A stretch of 64,000 bases of DNA from Stratiolaelaps scimitus (Eukaryota; Arthropoda; Arachnida; Mesostigmata; Laelapidae), in NCBI GenBank assembly GCA_019614645.1, contig JABWDB010000021.1, forward strand, positions 5,069,501 to 5,133,500. Direction: 5' to 3'. Positions 25,435-37,700 of the stretch are shown piece by piece. Both the position numbers and the translations under genes were made by a program. The first letter of the stretch is position 1. Each line of letters begins with the position of its first letter. The notes beneath the pieces are model-generated. The model had not been told where the DNA came from and ran no database searches. It saw nothing but the letters and a program-made list of their open reading frames with translations.

Positions 25435-26778
25435 GAAGGCCCACAACAGCAGCAGAAGCAGAGACGTCGAGTGTCATCGCAAGTTAGGACTGTCGTCTAC
25501 GGGGCGCTCTATTATGGCTCTCAATGCACTCAATTCACCCTCCCTCCGGCTAACGTCATTATCAGCCAACCGGGAACATCATTACGACTGCGCGCATTTG
25601 CCGCGCCGCTGCTGTCAAATGGAGTCATTGTCCACTGGCTCACTCACAATGCCACGTAGTACGCCTTCATTGCTTGCTCGCTCGCTCGCTGCTCTTGACA
25701 AGATTTGCTTCGGCGACTACATCACAATAGGATATCAGGTCCATTGGGAGGGCAGGGTCTAACGTCGAACTGTCTGGACTGAACACTGGTTTCGCCAATG
25801 GCCAAGCTTCTCACAGTATAAGTGGCCGGCAGTTGTAAACCGTTCCTTCATCGTACGGAATTGGTAGTAACGCTCGTTTGTATAGGGCGCTTATATTTCA
25901 AGACCTTTAGGTGGACTATCTACTTAACCAGTCGTTTCTGCTGACAGAGAATTGCTGTCGCAAACGCATAGACGTAACGCTGGGATAATAATCGATTTCA
26001 AAAAATTTGCGCGCCCACAAAACGCAAGCTTTTGTTATGTGACTGTCTTCGTTTTCTGCCAAGTATCATAGAAGGTTAAATGTTACCTGATTCGTGGTCC
26101 GGGAAGTGGAGGAACACGCTCAGAGTGGAAAAGGTTACTACCGAGGCTCGTAGTGATCGTCGTCGCCACCGTCACCAGCCGCCATCGTTATCGTGTGTGC
26201 ATGTTCGTTCCCAGCAGCAGCGGTTTGAAAGTTCTCATCTGCTCTTGGTGTCATCATCAAGCAGCGTCTTTTATTTTTTGTTATTAGACGTGCAACTAAT
26301 ATACACGTCTACACTAAGCCTATCGAGATGCAAGTGTTGTTTGTTTGAGCAAGGAACAATGACAAATGACGGTGCACAGCGATGACACTAATTATAATAA
26401 CACTAACATTATACATGAATAGTTAAACATTTGATAATGAAGAGGGTCGGAACCGGCCGTGACTTGGGGCGACGAGTCTCATATATTCTGTAAATACTGA
26501 AACATTTCCACTATATATTGAAACAGTTTTCAACAAGGAACTTGGAAGAAGGTACGCCCAATGTGCAAATGTAAATATTTCACAGGATTCAATGACACCT
26601 GGCGGAACCGTTCGAAATGTATTGCTAAACTGTCTCAGCAGAATCTCAACAGCTTATATTTAGGTTAAGGCAATTGTACTCATACGATTATATTACTTTA
26701 GGATATTTGTACGTCTCGATGTAATTTTATAATATGATACAGGTCATCAAGTTTAGTTGAAGTAAAGCGTGTTGGAGA

Positions 26779-26784
26779 AATAAA
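26779..26784 (+). terminator. Candidate polyadenylation signal for the myosin gene
   Basis: The first clear plus-strand AATAAA after the myosin stop, 1.3 kb downstream. A weaker variant closer by may be used instead. Confidence 0.25.
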
Positions 26785-28292
26785 AAAATATAGATAAGAA
26801 AAATTTATATTTTAGTGCTTATTGGGGTGTTTATATTTCATGAATTGATGACACATATTAGTCTAATAAGAAGGTGTATGAGTTTCATCCGCTGAAGCTC
26901 TGCAACACGTTTTAGATATGGGGTAGTTACCGGCGTGCTATACTCGGAACCATTGTTTGTTTGTGCTAGTCTAGATACCATTCAGACATATGCGTCTATG
27001 AGCAAGTACCACCACTGGACCCTCATGTTCAACTAGAAAGCTATGGTCAAAGTCATCTATCAAATGTAACTATTCATGAAGAATGAGAACAAGCTGCAAG
27101 AAAAGCCGGCATCCGCAAGCACGTTTTTGACTAGAAGGAACAATCTTGAGAACACCCTGCCGCAAACGAATTCTTTAATTATTGTATGTTTGAAGTTGTA
27201 CACACTAGCAATCGTAGAAGATTGGCATTGTGAAGGCTGTCACCAAATTCGTGAGTTATGCAAACCTGCTGCCCTGTAAAAAGATGGAAAAAGCCTAGAA
27301 TTCATTGCTCTCCCTCAAGCCGTATCTACAAGGCCATACAATACTTTTCAATGTCCACTCTGCAAACCACATCTTCCTTTACTGATTTAGAGCCCGAAAA
27401 ACCCGGCATCGATAAAAAGCCCCAGTATATTATGCACCCTCTATCGAAGTGAAGGGTCGACACTTCTGTGTAATCATTTATTCAAGGGTCGAAATAGTCA
27501 AAAAGTACAACATTTCTCTACAAAACGTGAGTATCCATTTATCCTGTTCGGATATATGATGCAAGTTTTTCGTTAGGTCTACTTCAGCCGTCACCTCTCG
27601 TCGAATGTGACCGATGCGGCTGTTATCCTCACGTTGATGAAAAGTAGTTACCTCGAAGCTTAGGTGGTTCCATCATTCTCATTGTAAATGCGACAAATTG
27701 TTCAGTTCTGTCCAGTGATTTTGAAAATATTCTTTTCTCTCTCTCTCCCGTTTTGTATGCATTAAACTGTGTGGCCTCTGTTATCCAGAGGTACAGTCTC
27801 GAATACTTGTTGCTCCATCATATAATAGTGCAAATATGACGATCATATGCATTGATCTTAGATATAGACTCGTCTGGGCCCACTGGGGCGGACAGACGAG
27901 GTACTATGGGCACTCGCTATCAGACTCCCTCAGCTCGGACGAATCTTCCGCATAACCTACGTAATCACAAATTACAATAAGAGTCTGTGCAAGGCCGGCA
28001 TTATCGTTGTTCCTGGTCTTTTATCATGCGATCCCATTGTATTTTTCTATTCGTAATCATATTCCATACGTATATGAGTAGCATTGATAGCAGGCCAGAG
28101 AAGCCATGTCGGCTGCCTTCCCGTTTCTTCCATCCGAGAGCATCCAGTAGCCTCCCTTTCATCCTTACAAGAGCGATATATAATAGCTATCCACATAGGC
28201 TACCGTGCTGTCGGCCAAGAACTCCCAGCCATACGGGTTGACAGGCGACATGACACTGCTGTTGTTTCTGCTGCTATTGTTGTTCCTAGGCC

Positions 28293-28298
28293 TTTATT
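28293..28298 (-). terminator. Candidate polyadenylation signal for the dynein gene
   Basis: TTTATT on the plus strand reads AATAAA on the minus strand, 266 nt past the dynein stop codon. Confidence 0.4.
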
Positions 28299-28563
28299 GA
28301 TCTCCATGCATTTGATAAACAGGGAACTTGTATTTCCTACCACCGGCAGGTGTCTGGCAGGTCTCGTAAAGCTGCCATCAGCACTTGTGCCGGCCAACGC
28401 TCTGACAGCGTCATAATCAAATATGAACTATGTGGAGTGCACTGCAAAGGATATTGTTTCACAGCGAGCACCCAATAGCAACGAAACAGTTCATTTCGAT
28501 CCGAAAACATCACGTCACAAGGATCGAACACATATCTGCGCCGTGACTTGGCGCATTGAATCC

Positions 28564-28719
28564 TTAGCCATGTGTTAGTAGAAGGGTAACGTTGAACAAG
28601 ACCCATGTATCGGGATCAGAATCGCATGGTAGGTCAACGGTGCCAACTAATTTCGTTCGTGCTGGATCCTCGTAAAGGGGTACGCTGACTACGTTCAGTT
28701 GCGAGGACGGAAGTCTCAC
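28564..28719 (-). CDS. DYNC2H1: DYNC2H1 terminal exon
   Basis: It encodes VRLPSSQLNVVSVPLYEDPA, then VDLPCDSDPDTWVLFNVTLL and THG before TAA. It matches ISLPVYTSAERD and DVPCGGNQDQWIQCGAALFL. Confidence 0.95.
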   Translation of the reverse strand: MRLPSSQLNVVSVPLYEDPARTKLVGTVDLPCDSDPDTWVLFNVTLLLTHG

Positions 28720-31700
28720 CTGAATGCAAATTCAGAAGATTGAAAATCAGATTGATTAGAAGTGAATAAAGAAGCATCCAGGAAATATGCATAAGTACGA
28801 AGGTACAGCTTATAAATACTTCGTAAAGTTACATAACTCGTTTGCCATTTATGCACCTCATAAGGAAGGAGAGGGTAAGTATGATCTCACCTGACAATGA
28901 ACAGGAGACTTTGATATACGCAAACACATGCGGCATAACACGAATCTCTACTTTTGAAAAACGCGGTTTAGCAAACGTGCTAAATCACTACAAGCGAAAA
29001 AATTCTAACGGTGGCAAAACACTGCTAATTGTAAATCTTCCACAGGAATGAATAGTCTTCAGCAATTTCATGTGGTTGAATGGAACTATCGTCTGCGTAC
29101 GTTATTCGAACTAGTCGAATGATCTTGCTGCCGTGCTGTTAGTATCACGATTCACTACCCTGTCAGTAGCTTTATAGGGGTACTCTGGTGTATTTGCGTG
29201 TACCAAGGATTCACGAGGTAGCAAGCCTATTCAAGCCTGCAACACTGCTACGAAGGCTCTCTATAAGGCTTCAACTCACATCAGCTGTCCATCCGAGATG
29301 GGCGGTTGGCATCAACGACGTTGTCGGTGAGTTGTGTAGACACTCCGACAGTGATGTTCCATCAAAGAGCGCCCCCTCAATTAGCAATCTCTCCACTTTG
29401 ACCTGATCTCAAAAATAAAAGACAGCGTCTTTAAAACATATACATATACCGTACATTTTCGTATATGCGCAGTGTATATTTCCGCCAAAATATGATTATT
29501 ACTGTTGTACCTTGATTAAAGTTAGATAAATGCCTCTCATTATAGAGCTTTGCTTTGTGCGGAAAACGATAGTGTTGGCTGTTTTTCGAAATGTGTGTCT
29601 TTATGCAAATTTAATATGAATTCCTGATGGGAAAACATCTAAGACAGAACATTATCATCTGTAACCTGAAATTGTGCTTAGAGCGATCACACCGCACGAC
29701 CTTATTTGACTAATTTGGCCCCCTCACCTGAATCGGATATGACGACAATGGCTTTCGGAACGAAACCTCCAGACGCAGACTGTTAATTGCGCTTTTCGTT
29801 GTGCTGCAATATTTGGTTTAAAATAGCATTTTTAAAACAGCTACAAATAAACACCAGCCAGGTGCATACGTGTAGAAATTGCAAATGGACAAGCCGCATA
29901 TAGCCGTTGTTAATGGTGGTAATATCTTCGGTGTTTTCCGTTGCGACGACAGCTGGAGAGTTACTAAGATCATTTGCAGTCGACAATAATGACCCAATGG
30001 GTCTGAGGGTGTCAAGTTTTCGAGATCACCATATCTCTCACTTAGTTTAACGGCACTTAGCTTATTTTTCTGTGCCCATCTCTCGTGGGATTTAAAATGG
30101 GAATCATGTGTGCGAGCTCACCACTGCGCCATCTCTGGGACAAAGTGCTGAATCCTCCATTGACTGATCTTTCGTTTAACTGTTCAAAATATCAGTGAGA
30201 TTTTCTACTAGGAGATATCTTATGTATTGTGCATTGCTATCCTTCAAACTGCCGTTGAGATGTTCTAAGAATACAAAAATACTCACGGAACAGTTAGGCA
30301 ATTAATTGATTGTTAAATTGTTCAATTTAACAACGATTACAACGATTAGTTGTTACATTGACGCTTGTGCCCCCTCCCCTGGCTCCCCTGGCTCGATGGC
30401 CAAATCCGATGTTAATATTAATACATGTTAATATTAATAATTCTTATTATTGCAGTTTGAGCTAAGGCGAATCGCTCACCGAGCCGTCTGTTGCCGCAGA
30501 GCATTCAGGAACTTGTTCGGGTGGAGGAGTTCGGCCAGGTCGATGCTAGCTCCGGGCAGCGAACCTGATTGCGGTAACCATTTGCTTTGAATCGCAGAGG
30601 CTTTAGATACGACCTGATGCATGTAGCTGTACGGGTCCTCTGGACCACTCCACTGTTGTTGCCATTCCATTGGTGTCTGCCAAAAGGAATCACAAATAGC
30701 ATGTGAACATAAAGACTCACACGAGAATCGACACCGGCTATTGTATCCATCTAGGTTAGAATTAGAAAAGAAAAATGGTATGCTACTGTTACTTCTTTCA
30801 AAGTCGATCTTCCGGCCTGACTGATAGCCAACGTTTAATGTCCACGGTAGCATTGCTTCGTAAGACTCGACCCGTTTAAATACAAATTTACAACGGTGGG
30901 GATCTAACCAGTGTTCAGTCCTTGTACTAAGATGTACTTAAAGGTTTAATTAGCACCAATGATTTTTAAGTGCCGGCTATCTGGAGAGAGGCAACAAAAG
31001 CATATCTTTGTAAAACCAAGCCAACTTAGACTATAAAACAAAGCCAATTTACCTCCAACTTAAGTAGTTGTTCGGCGATAGACGCTGAGCTATTTGTAAC
31101 CAGCATCGTGCCTCGGATCGTCTTGCTAATCTCAGACAGATTCGAGTGGATCAGGTGCACTAATCGAACGGCCGCATTGTATTCGTTCAGAACGAATGTC
31201 TCAAGGGGACTGTCACCTTCAGTTAATTCGTCCACCTTCTGCTGGTGTATACTGAGTCCCTCGTTGAATTTTTTCCAAGAGGCGAGCACCGGGCCGATAC
31301 CACGATTCCAGCGTTCAATTGTCTTCTCCGCCTTATCCTCGGTCTTTGCGATGCTCATCTGTTTCAGTCGAGCAATAATCTCACTTGCCCTAACCTTCTG
31401 TTGAGTGCGCTGAATGTTTGCTGGCAGATTGAAGAACACGGGACGATCTTCGTCGGGAAGAGCTTGGATGACCTTTAGGTGCTCTTTCGTGGTAGCGTCG
31501 GCCGGCATAGCGATATTCTGAGCGACCCCTTTGGATTTCGAATTCCCAGTAACAATGAGTGGATTGAACAGTCGTAGAATATATGCCGCCAGTATACGAG
31601 CATCGAATTCTGACTCGATCCGACCACCATATATTGCCACCTCCAAAAGACCTTGTAGGTAAGTCCACTCGATGGAACCCGATGAGAACTGCTGTTGACT

Positions 31701-34700
31701 GACTTGTAAAGCTGCTTTTAGGTCACCTGCAGAGAATTCGTACTCTTTCGACCAGCCCTGAGGGATATACGTTCTTCGCTCCTGTATAATGGCATGGAAC
31801 CAAGCCAGGACAAAGATGCACTGTGATGCTTGAATGTTTCCTCGGCAGTACACTGTGTCCTGATTCCAAGAGTCATAGATACGCTGCAGATTTCGTTTGA
31901 GGCCTGGTGGCGTTTCGTAGGCGATCTTGAGAGACATCTCGAGCAGCCTTGGGGGAATTGTCTCTCTTGGTTCTGTGGTGAGCCACAGTCTGAAGTCGGG
32001 GTGAGGATCGAGAGTTCCCCATTCCTTCAGTAGGGTCGGGATCCAGGTGGTAACAAGGTGCAGATTTGTTAGGCATAGCCATTCCCCATTGACCGCGCAC
32101 TCCTTGAGTGCTCTAATAGCTTCAATGGTCTGCTCATGCCCCAAGGAGATCTGGGTGTACTTTCCATTGCCAACTGTAGCTTCCGCTGCCTCTGTGATCT
32201 CAATACTGGGATCAATGCCTGATGGTACCGAAATGAGTATCGGTACAGTTGATGATGATAGCTCAATGAAAACGCGTTTCAGCGATCGTATCCCTGCGGA
32301 TAGGTCCTTAACGCCTATAGCAGATGCCGCAAAGTCGCCCATCTTTGAGTAGAGGCGATCTGGGCGAAGGGCTTTTATTAATAGCAGCTCGACGAACGGT
32401 TTTAGCCGAAGCTGCGTTGGCAGTTCGTCCTCGCATTTGTTACTGGCGCCGAACTGGCTCCATTTGGCCTCATTGTGGAGTTCTAGTGAGGGCCAAATGT
32501 CGATGTTGTTAGCTTTGAATGTAGCGATCGTTGCAAACTGGTCGGGTTCGACCCACTGTGGCACTGAGCTCTTGGACAGTTCCGCTTTAGCATCGGAAAG
32601 TCCGACGAACGTGTCCCACTCCTTCGCTGTAAAATGTTGTGCCTGCATCTTTCTCACCATGTGGAGAGCAAAGCACATTCGGTCTCCTTTGAATAGAGCC
32701 CTGCTGAAATTGATGAATGTCGCCTTTTGAAGTTCGTTACAGAGTTCTTGGATGTTCTTGTCAACGTTTGATGAGCGAGTTGTAGTTCTCAGAACGTTTT
32801 CGAAAACTTCAATAAAGCTGCTCAGGTGGAAGAGATACATCGGCGATAACTGGCGTAAATCTCGCGTGACGAAGAACAAGTCACTTGCAAATGACGCCAA
32901 TTTAGAGTACTGGTGCCGTTCGGACTCCGCCGAAGCTTGTAATTTCTCCGATTCCTTAAGCGCGTTACCAATCGTTATGCTGTTCTGTTTATTCTGATTT
33001 AATGAAGCTAGGAGTACCTTGTTTTCGAGCAGGTTTCCTTGAGACGATGCCAGCTCGTTTAAGAGTTCGTCCTCCATTTTTGCTAGCTCAACCTTCATCG
33101 CTTCCTGATTCTTGATTAGCTCCATTCTCTTTTTCTCGAGGTCTGGATTTTCGTTATGGATGATTTTATCGAGAAGTTGCTCTGATAATGCCGCCTTAGT
33201 AATTGAGAAGTTGACAACATTGACGAGCGAATTGACATAAGGCGGTAGTACCATTAGTGGGTTTTGAGTGTGAAGAACTAGCTCGAAGTCTTCATTGAGG
33301 TCTACAAGTTTATCACCGAGTTGCACCATTGATCTTGAGCCCTGAGCTATGAGGTCGTTCCGCAGCAGAGGGACAAGAACTGGGGCTACCTTCTGTATGT
33401 TAGGAATAATAAGCATTTTTCCAAAGCGGATCGCAAGTTCCAGCGCTGAAAGGAAACGGTCCTCGTTTTGGGTAACAACTTCGACCGTCTTAGTCTTGTA
33501 TGACTGAAGCCATTTGATCGCACAGTTTGTTGGATCTATAACGAACGTCGCGATTGGCGAACTTTTAATAAAGACGCCGTTGTCCACAGAAAGTTTGTCG
33601 GACGGAAGGTCATATTGTCTCCAGATGAGCATCTCTTGCTCGGAGCTTAAGAATTTGCAGGTATCAAAATCACTCGAAAGTTTCAGTGTCTCTATCCACG
33701 ATGTTACCAGGCTCTGTCGGACGTCTTCGGGAAGTTGGCCCAAGTAGGTAACTGAAGCTGCAGCCATAAGGCAGCGAAGAGGAAGATCCTGCAGTTGGGC
33801 ATCAATCTCGCTTAGCTGTTGCCTCCACCTCGAGTGCTCATCTTGTAGCTGTGCTACCAATCCTTCAGCAGCATTTAGCGTATCCTGAGCCGCTTTAAGA
33901 CCAATTTCGATTTGGGCTGCTTCGGTCGTCAGCTTATTCAGCTGTTCCTTAAGTTCTGCAACCTGTTTGTCGACTCCTTCAAGAGCAGACGCGAGGTCCT
34001 TGGATCTCTGCTGAGACTGCTGAAGATTCTCTGTTAGTTTGGCTTGTTCTCGTTCAAGTGGCTCAATTTTTTGGAGTACAGCGGCGTACTTCACATTGGC
34101 TCGGACCCAGTCGGCTAAAGGCGCTGCGGCAGCGGAAGCTCTCTTAGCATTTTTCGGATCGAAAGAGCTGCCGCGCTTCTGTAGCAGGGCCTCGACATTT
34201 TGTCTGATATCAGGCGAAATTTGATGAGCGTCAAAGTTCATTATCTCATCTTTGACACCCCGCTTTGAGAGGAAGCTCTTCATGGATACCCATGAGAGGT
34301 CATTGGCGCCCATCAGACTCAGAACGCCTTCCAAAATATCTCGAATCACATCTGGTGGCGCTCTGAGTGATCTGATCTCCGACAGCGATTCAGCTTTAAT
34401 ACCACCAACTGCTGCTTTGGCCTGATTGATTAGCGGTTCGATTTCGCTGAGCTCTGCGTCTATTTCTTTCTTTCGTTGTTCGAGCTTCTTATTCTCGACG
34501 ACCATCTTCTTTTGCAGTGTCTGCATTTCCGTTCTCTGCTCGGTCGTTCTCGACACACTGTCGGTGATAGCCTTGAGAGCTTCATCGGCCTCAGCTCGCT
34601 TCTTCACAAGTAGATCACCTTGAACCTTCGCGTCAGCTCGAAGTTTGTCGACAGTCTCTTTTGCGTCATCCAGTTTTTCTACGCCAGCCTTCAGGTGGTT

Positions 34701-37700
34701 TTTTCTTTGTTTCAACTGCGTATATTTCAGCTGGTACAGATGATCATACACCTTGATGAAGGTCTGATACGTTCTCGGCGAGCTGTGATCTTCACCGACG
34801 TTCTTGTGAATCCTGCAGAACAGTTTAGCAAACGCATCGACGCTTCGACGGTCCGAATTCGCTGTCTTCGGCCGGTCGTTCGACTCGATCATTAGCATAG
34901 GCATTCGCTCCATGGTCTCAGCCGTCCATTCTGTGGTCCAAATCACAGCACAATGCTTGTACAACGCCGGATTTTCTTCGAGTCGTTTATGGAACCTCGG
35001 ATCTGTGTAGTTCATCGTTACTACTACACGCAAATTCTGTTTGACCTTCTCGGAGAAATATGCGAACACCCCCCCGCGGAAACCTTCATCTGAGGCCACC
35101 TCTTTGAGTGATTCGAGCTCTTGCGGCACAAATAGCCCCGCAAGCTCGCCGGAAGCGAGTATGCCGCAGATTGTCTCGAGGAATTCCTCGTTCTCGATCT
35201 GGTGCTCCTCTATGAACAATACCGTTGGTCGCCTTTCAATTCCAGCATTTTGTAATGCAACCTTGATTTCACTATTGAAGTTTGAAACGGAGTAATTCAG
35301 TCTGACTTTTGGAGAAACGAACATATAGTCGTAGAGGTGAGCCAATAGTGAGACGCTCAGTCGTCTGCCAATGCCAGGTTGCCCAATTAGGAGCAATGAA
35401 CTGTTGTTCTGAGTTAGAAGACGGTCGATTTTCGCAGCTAAGTCTAGGAGGTCGTCGTGGAAGACTGGCTTAATCAGGCGGACTTCACCTGCGTATCTGG
35501 TGGAAACTTTTTGCAAGGTAGCCTCCCAATCATTCGAGTGAAGTTTGATGAGAAATCTCCCAAGCGGCCCGGGAGAGCCGTCCGACGAAATGAAGAACGA
35601 TCCCTTTGTCAACAGGTCAATTAGAATATTCTTGTATCCGCCACCGAGGTCGTTATCGAGAACATCAGCAAACAGCGTGAGAAAGTCCGTAATATCGGCA
35701 TCTGTGGCCAATAAATCCCCAAAGGTTCTCAATGCCTCGTGACACCAGACCACGGGAAGCTCGCCTTCGGTCTTTGTGTATCTGGTAATCGCGCGGGTCC
35801 ACTCAGTCAGATTTCGAGCGGTGAATATGTAGTGTTGTCGAGAGTCCACCGTAAACTTTCTCCGCATTGCTGTCAGTAGCTTGACCATGGCTGCCGCCAT
35901 CACGTTCGGATCCATGGACGATTCCTTGAGAACTGGTGTCATAAGCGTCGAGTAGATCTGCATCAACTCGTCGCGTTCTGGATGCTCGAGCGAGAGCATC
36001 AACGATATCGAGGTTAGTCGAGTAGAAAGCTGGGCCCGATCCGTCACCGTGGCGATGAACTGAATTCGTTCGAGGACTATCCAATTGAGACCATCGTCAT
36101 AGAATCCTCCATAGTTTACCACCTGTTGGAGCCACTCGAGAAGTTGACATGTGCCCCATTTATCTTTTTTCGGTACGTTGATGTCTTTGAGTAGGATGAC
36201 CAGTTTTTCACTGTCCTTTGGTCGAAGGATTTTGCTTGTACTGCCCGAGTTTACGGTAATACAGTGTTGCAACAGTTTTTGGTGAACATGCGATGGTCGC
36301 GTTTGCGACGAACAGTAGAAAGTGGCCATCTGGACAGATGTTGATGAGATTTTAGAGAAACAGTGTCGAACCAGAAGGCACTTCCCCGAGCCTTGTGGGC
36401 CAGCTATAATAATAGGTTTGAGCTGGTCCAACCAGGGAATAAGGATGCCCGCAGCTCGTTGAATCGAGACCGTCTCAATGACAGGAATCTTGTTTATCGG
36501 CCCCGTGAGTGCAGAGATGTCGACGCTCTTCACGTCTGTGGAGCGGTAAATATCGAGGCGGTCACGCCTCTTGTCGTAGTACGTGAATTCAGCCTTGCTC
36601 GGATCCGGGATCATCTCGCCCATCGTTGTGAGGACGAGCTGAGCGAAAGGTTGTCTCGCCGATGGCTTGAGGTTCGCCGCGAAACCTTGTAGAAGTGCAG
36701 CTGCAAACTCGGCTTTGGATTTTACGCCATGCATAAGTGATAGTGCACTGACAGACGTCCCGATGCTCGTAGTTGCCATGGCGTTCTCATTACGTTTCGC
36801 CACCCAGTCTAAACAGTTGAAGAAGTAACTATCCAACAGTGGCTTGAGCACCAGCTGTGTGTCGGGTCGTTCTTTCTTGAGCCAGGCCGACACTCGATTG
36901 GCCGGATTCATATTTTCAGCGCTCAAATGTATGATGCCCATACGCGAGATGGTCGCCGGCGATGCATGCGACAGGTCGTGCGTCTCGAACAGGAAGTTCA
37001 CATTCGGCCCGAATTGGATGCGTTCGCCGGAAGGCATCGTCAGTAGCCGGTTATCGTCGAGAACCGAATTTAGTGCCTCGATCCACTCGGGATCGACATC
37101 GCCGTCGCAGATAATCCACGAGTTCGTTGAGAGCTCCTCTTTTATTACCTGTCAATACGAACGAATAATGTTTACGTTACGGGACAAGTCGTCGAAGAAG
37201 TTCTACGTCGAAATAGCGTATTACTAATGCAATTATCATTAAATCCCATTTATGCTCGGAAGCACTACTTGCCTGTCGGGCTGATAGGGTAAGCACTCCG
37301 TCATGCCACTCTCTGGTGTCAAGATCGATTCGCCCTAGAAGTTGTGCTCGGCCCATGGCTTTAGGATTGAAGACGTGCGTTCGAATATCCCTGCCTTGTT
37401 TGATAAGGGCAGCCTTCAGCGTCTTCCATAGGGAAGATTTCCCTGAGCCTGACGGCCCAACAACGACAACCCCCATCCTTTGTCGTAATTGCTCCTCTAG
37501 CTCCACCATTTTTTTGATCTGCTTTTCATCCACCTAAATAACATGACAGCGATCAAAAGCTCACTTTAGTAATGCACCTTCGTGGTCGTCATTCCACAAA
37601 AATCACTAAACATTTTTATGAATATATTTCAAGATTTTCATTTCATTAGGCGTTCATTCGTTTTATTGCGTTCACCTCAAGCCGAAGTTCCTCGCAGACT

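Larger units (their letters stand above)
25435..28563. other. Spacer between two tail-to-tail genes
   Basis: Myosin I ends at 25434 on the plus strand and the dynein 2 heavy chain ends at 28564 on the minus strand. The 3.1 kb between them should hold both 3' UTRs. Open frames of 60-110 codons here show no domains, and I see no further gene. Confidence 0.6.

Noticed and set aside
31108..37537. Many plus-strand frames of 60-130 codons opposite the dynein exons
   Set aside because: They are antisense shadows of the long dynein coding exons.
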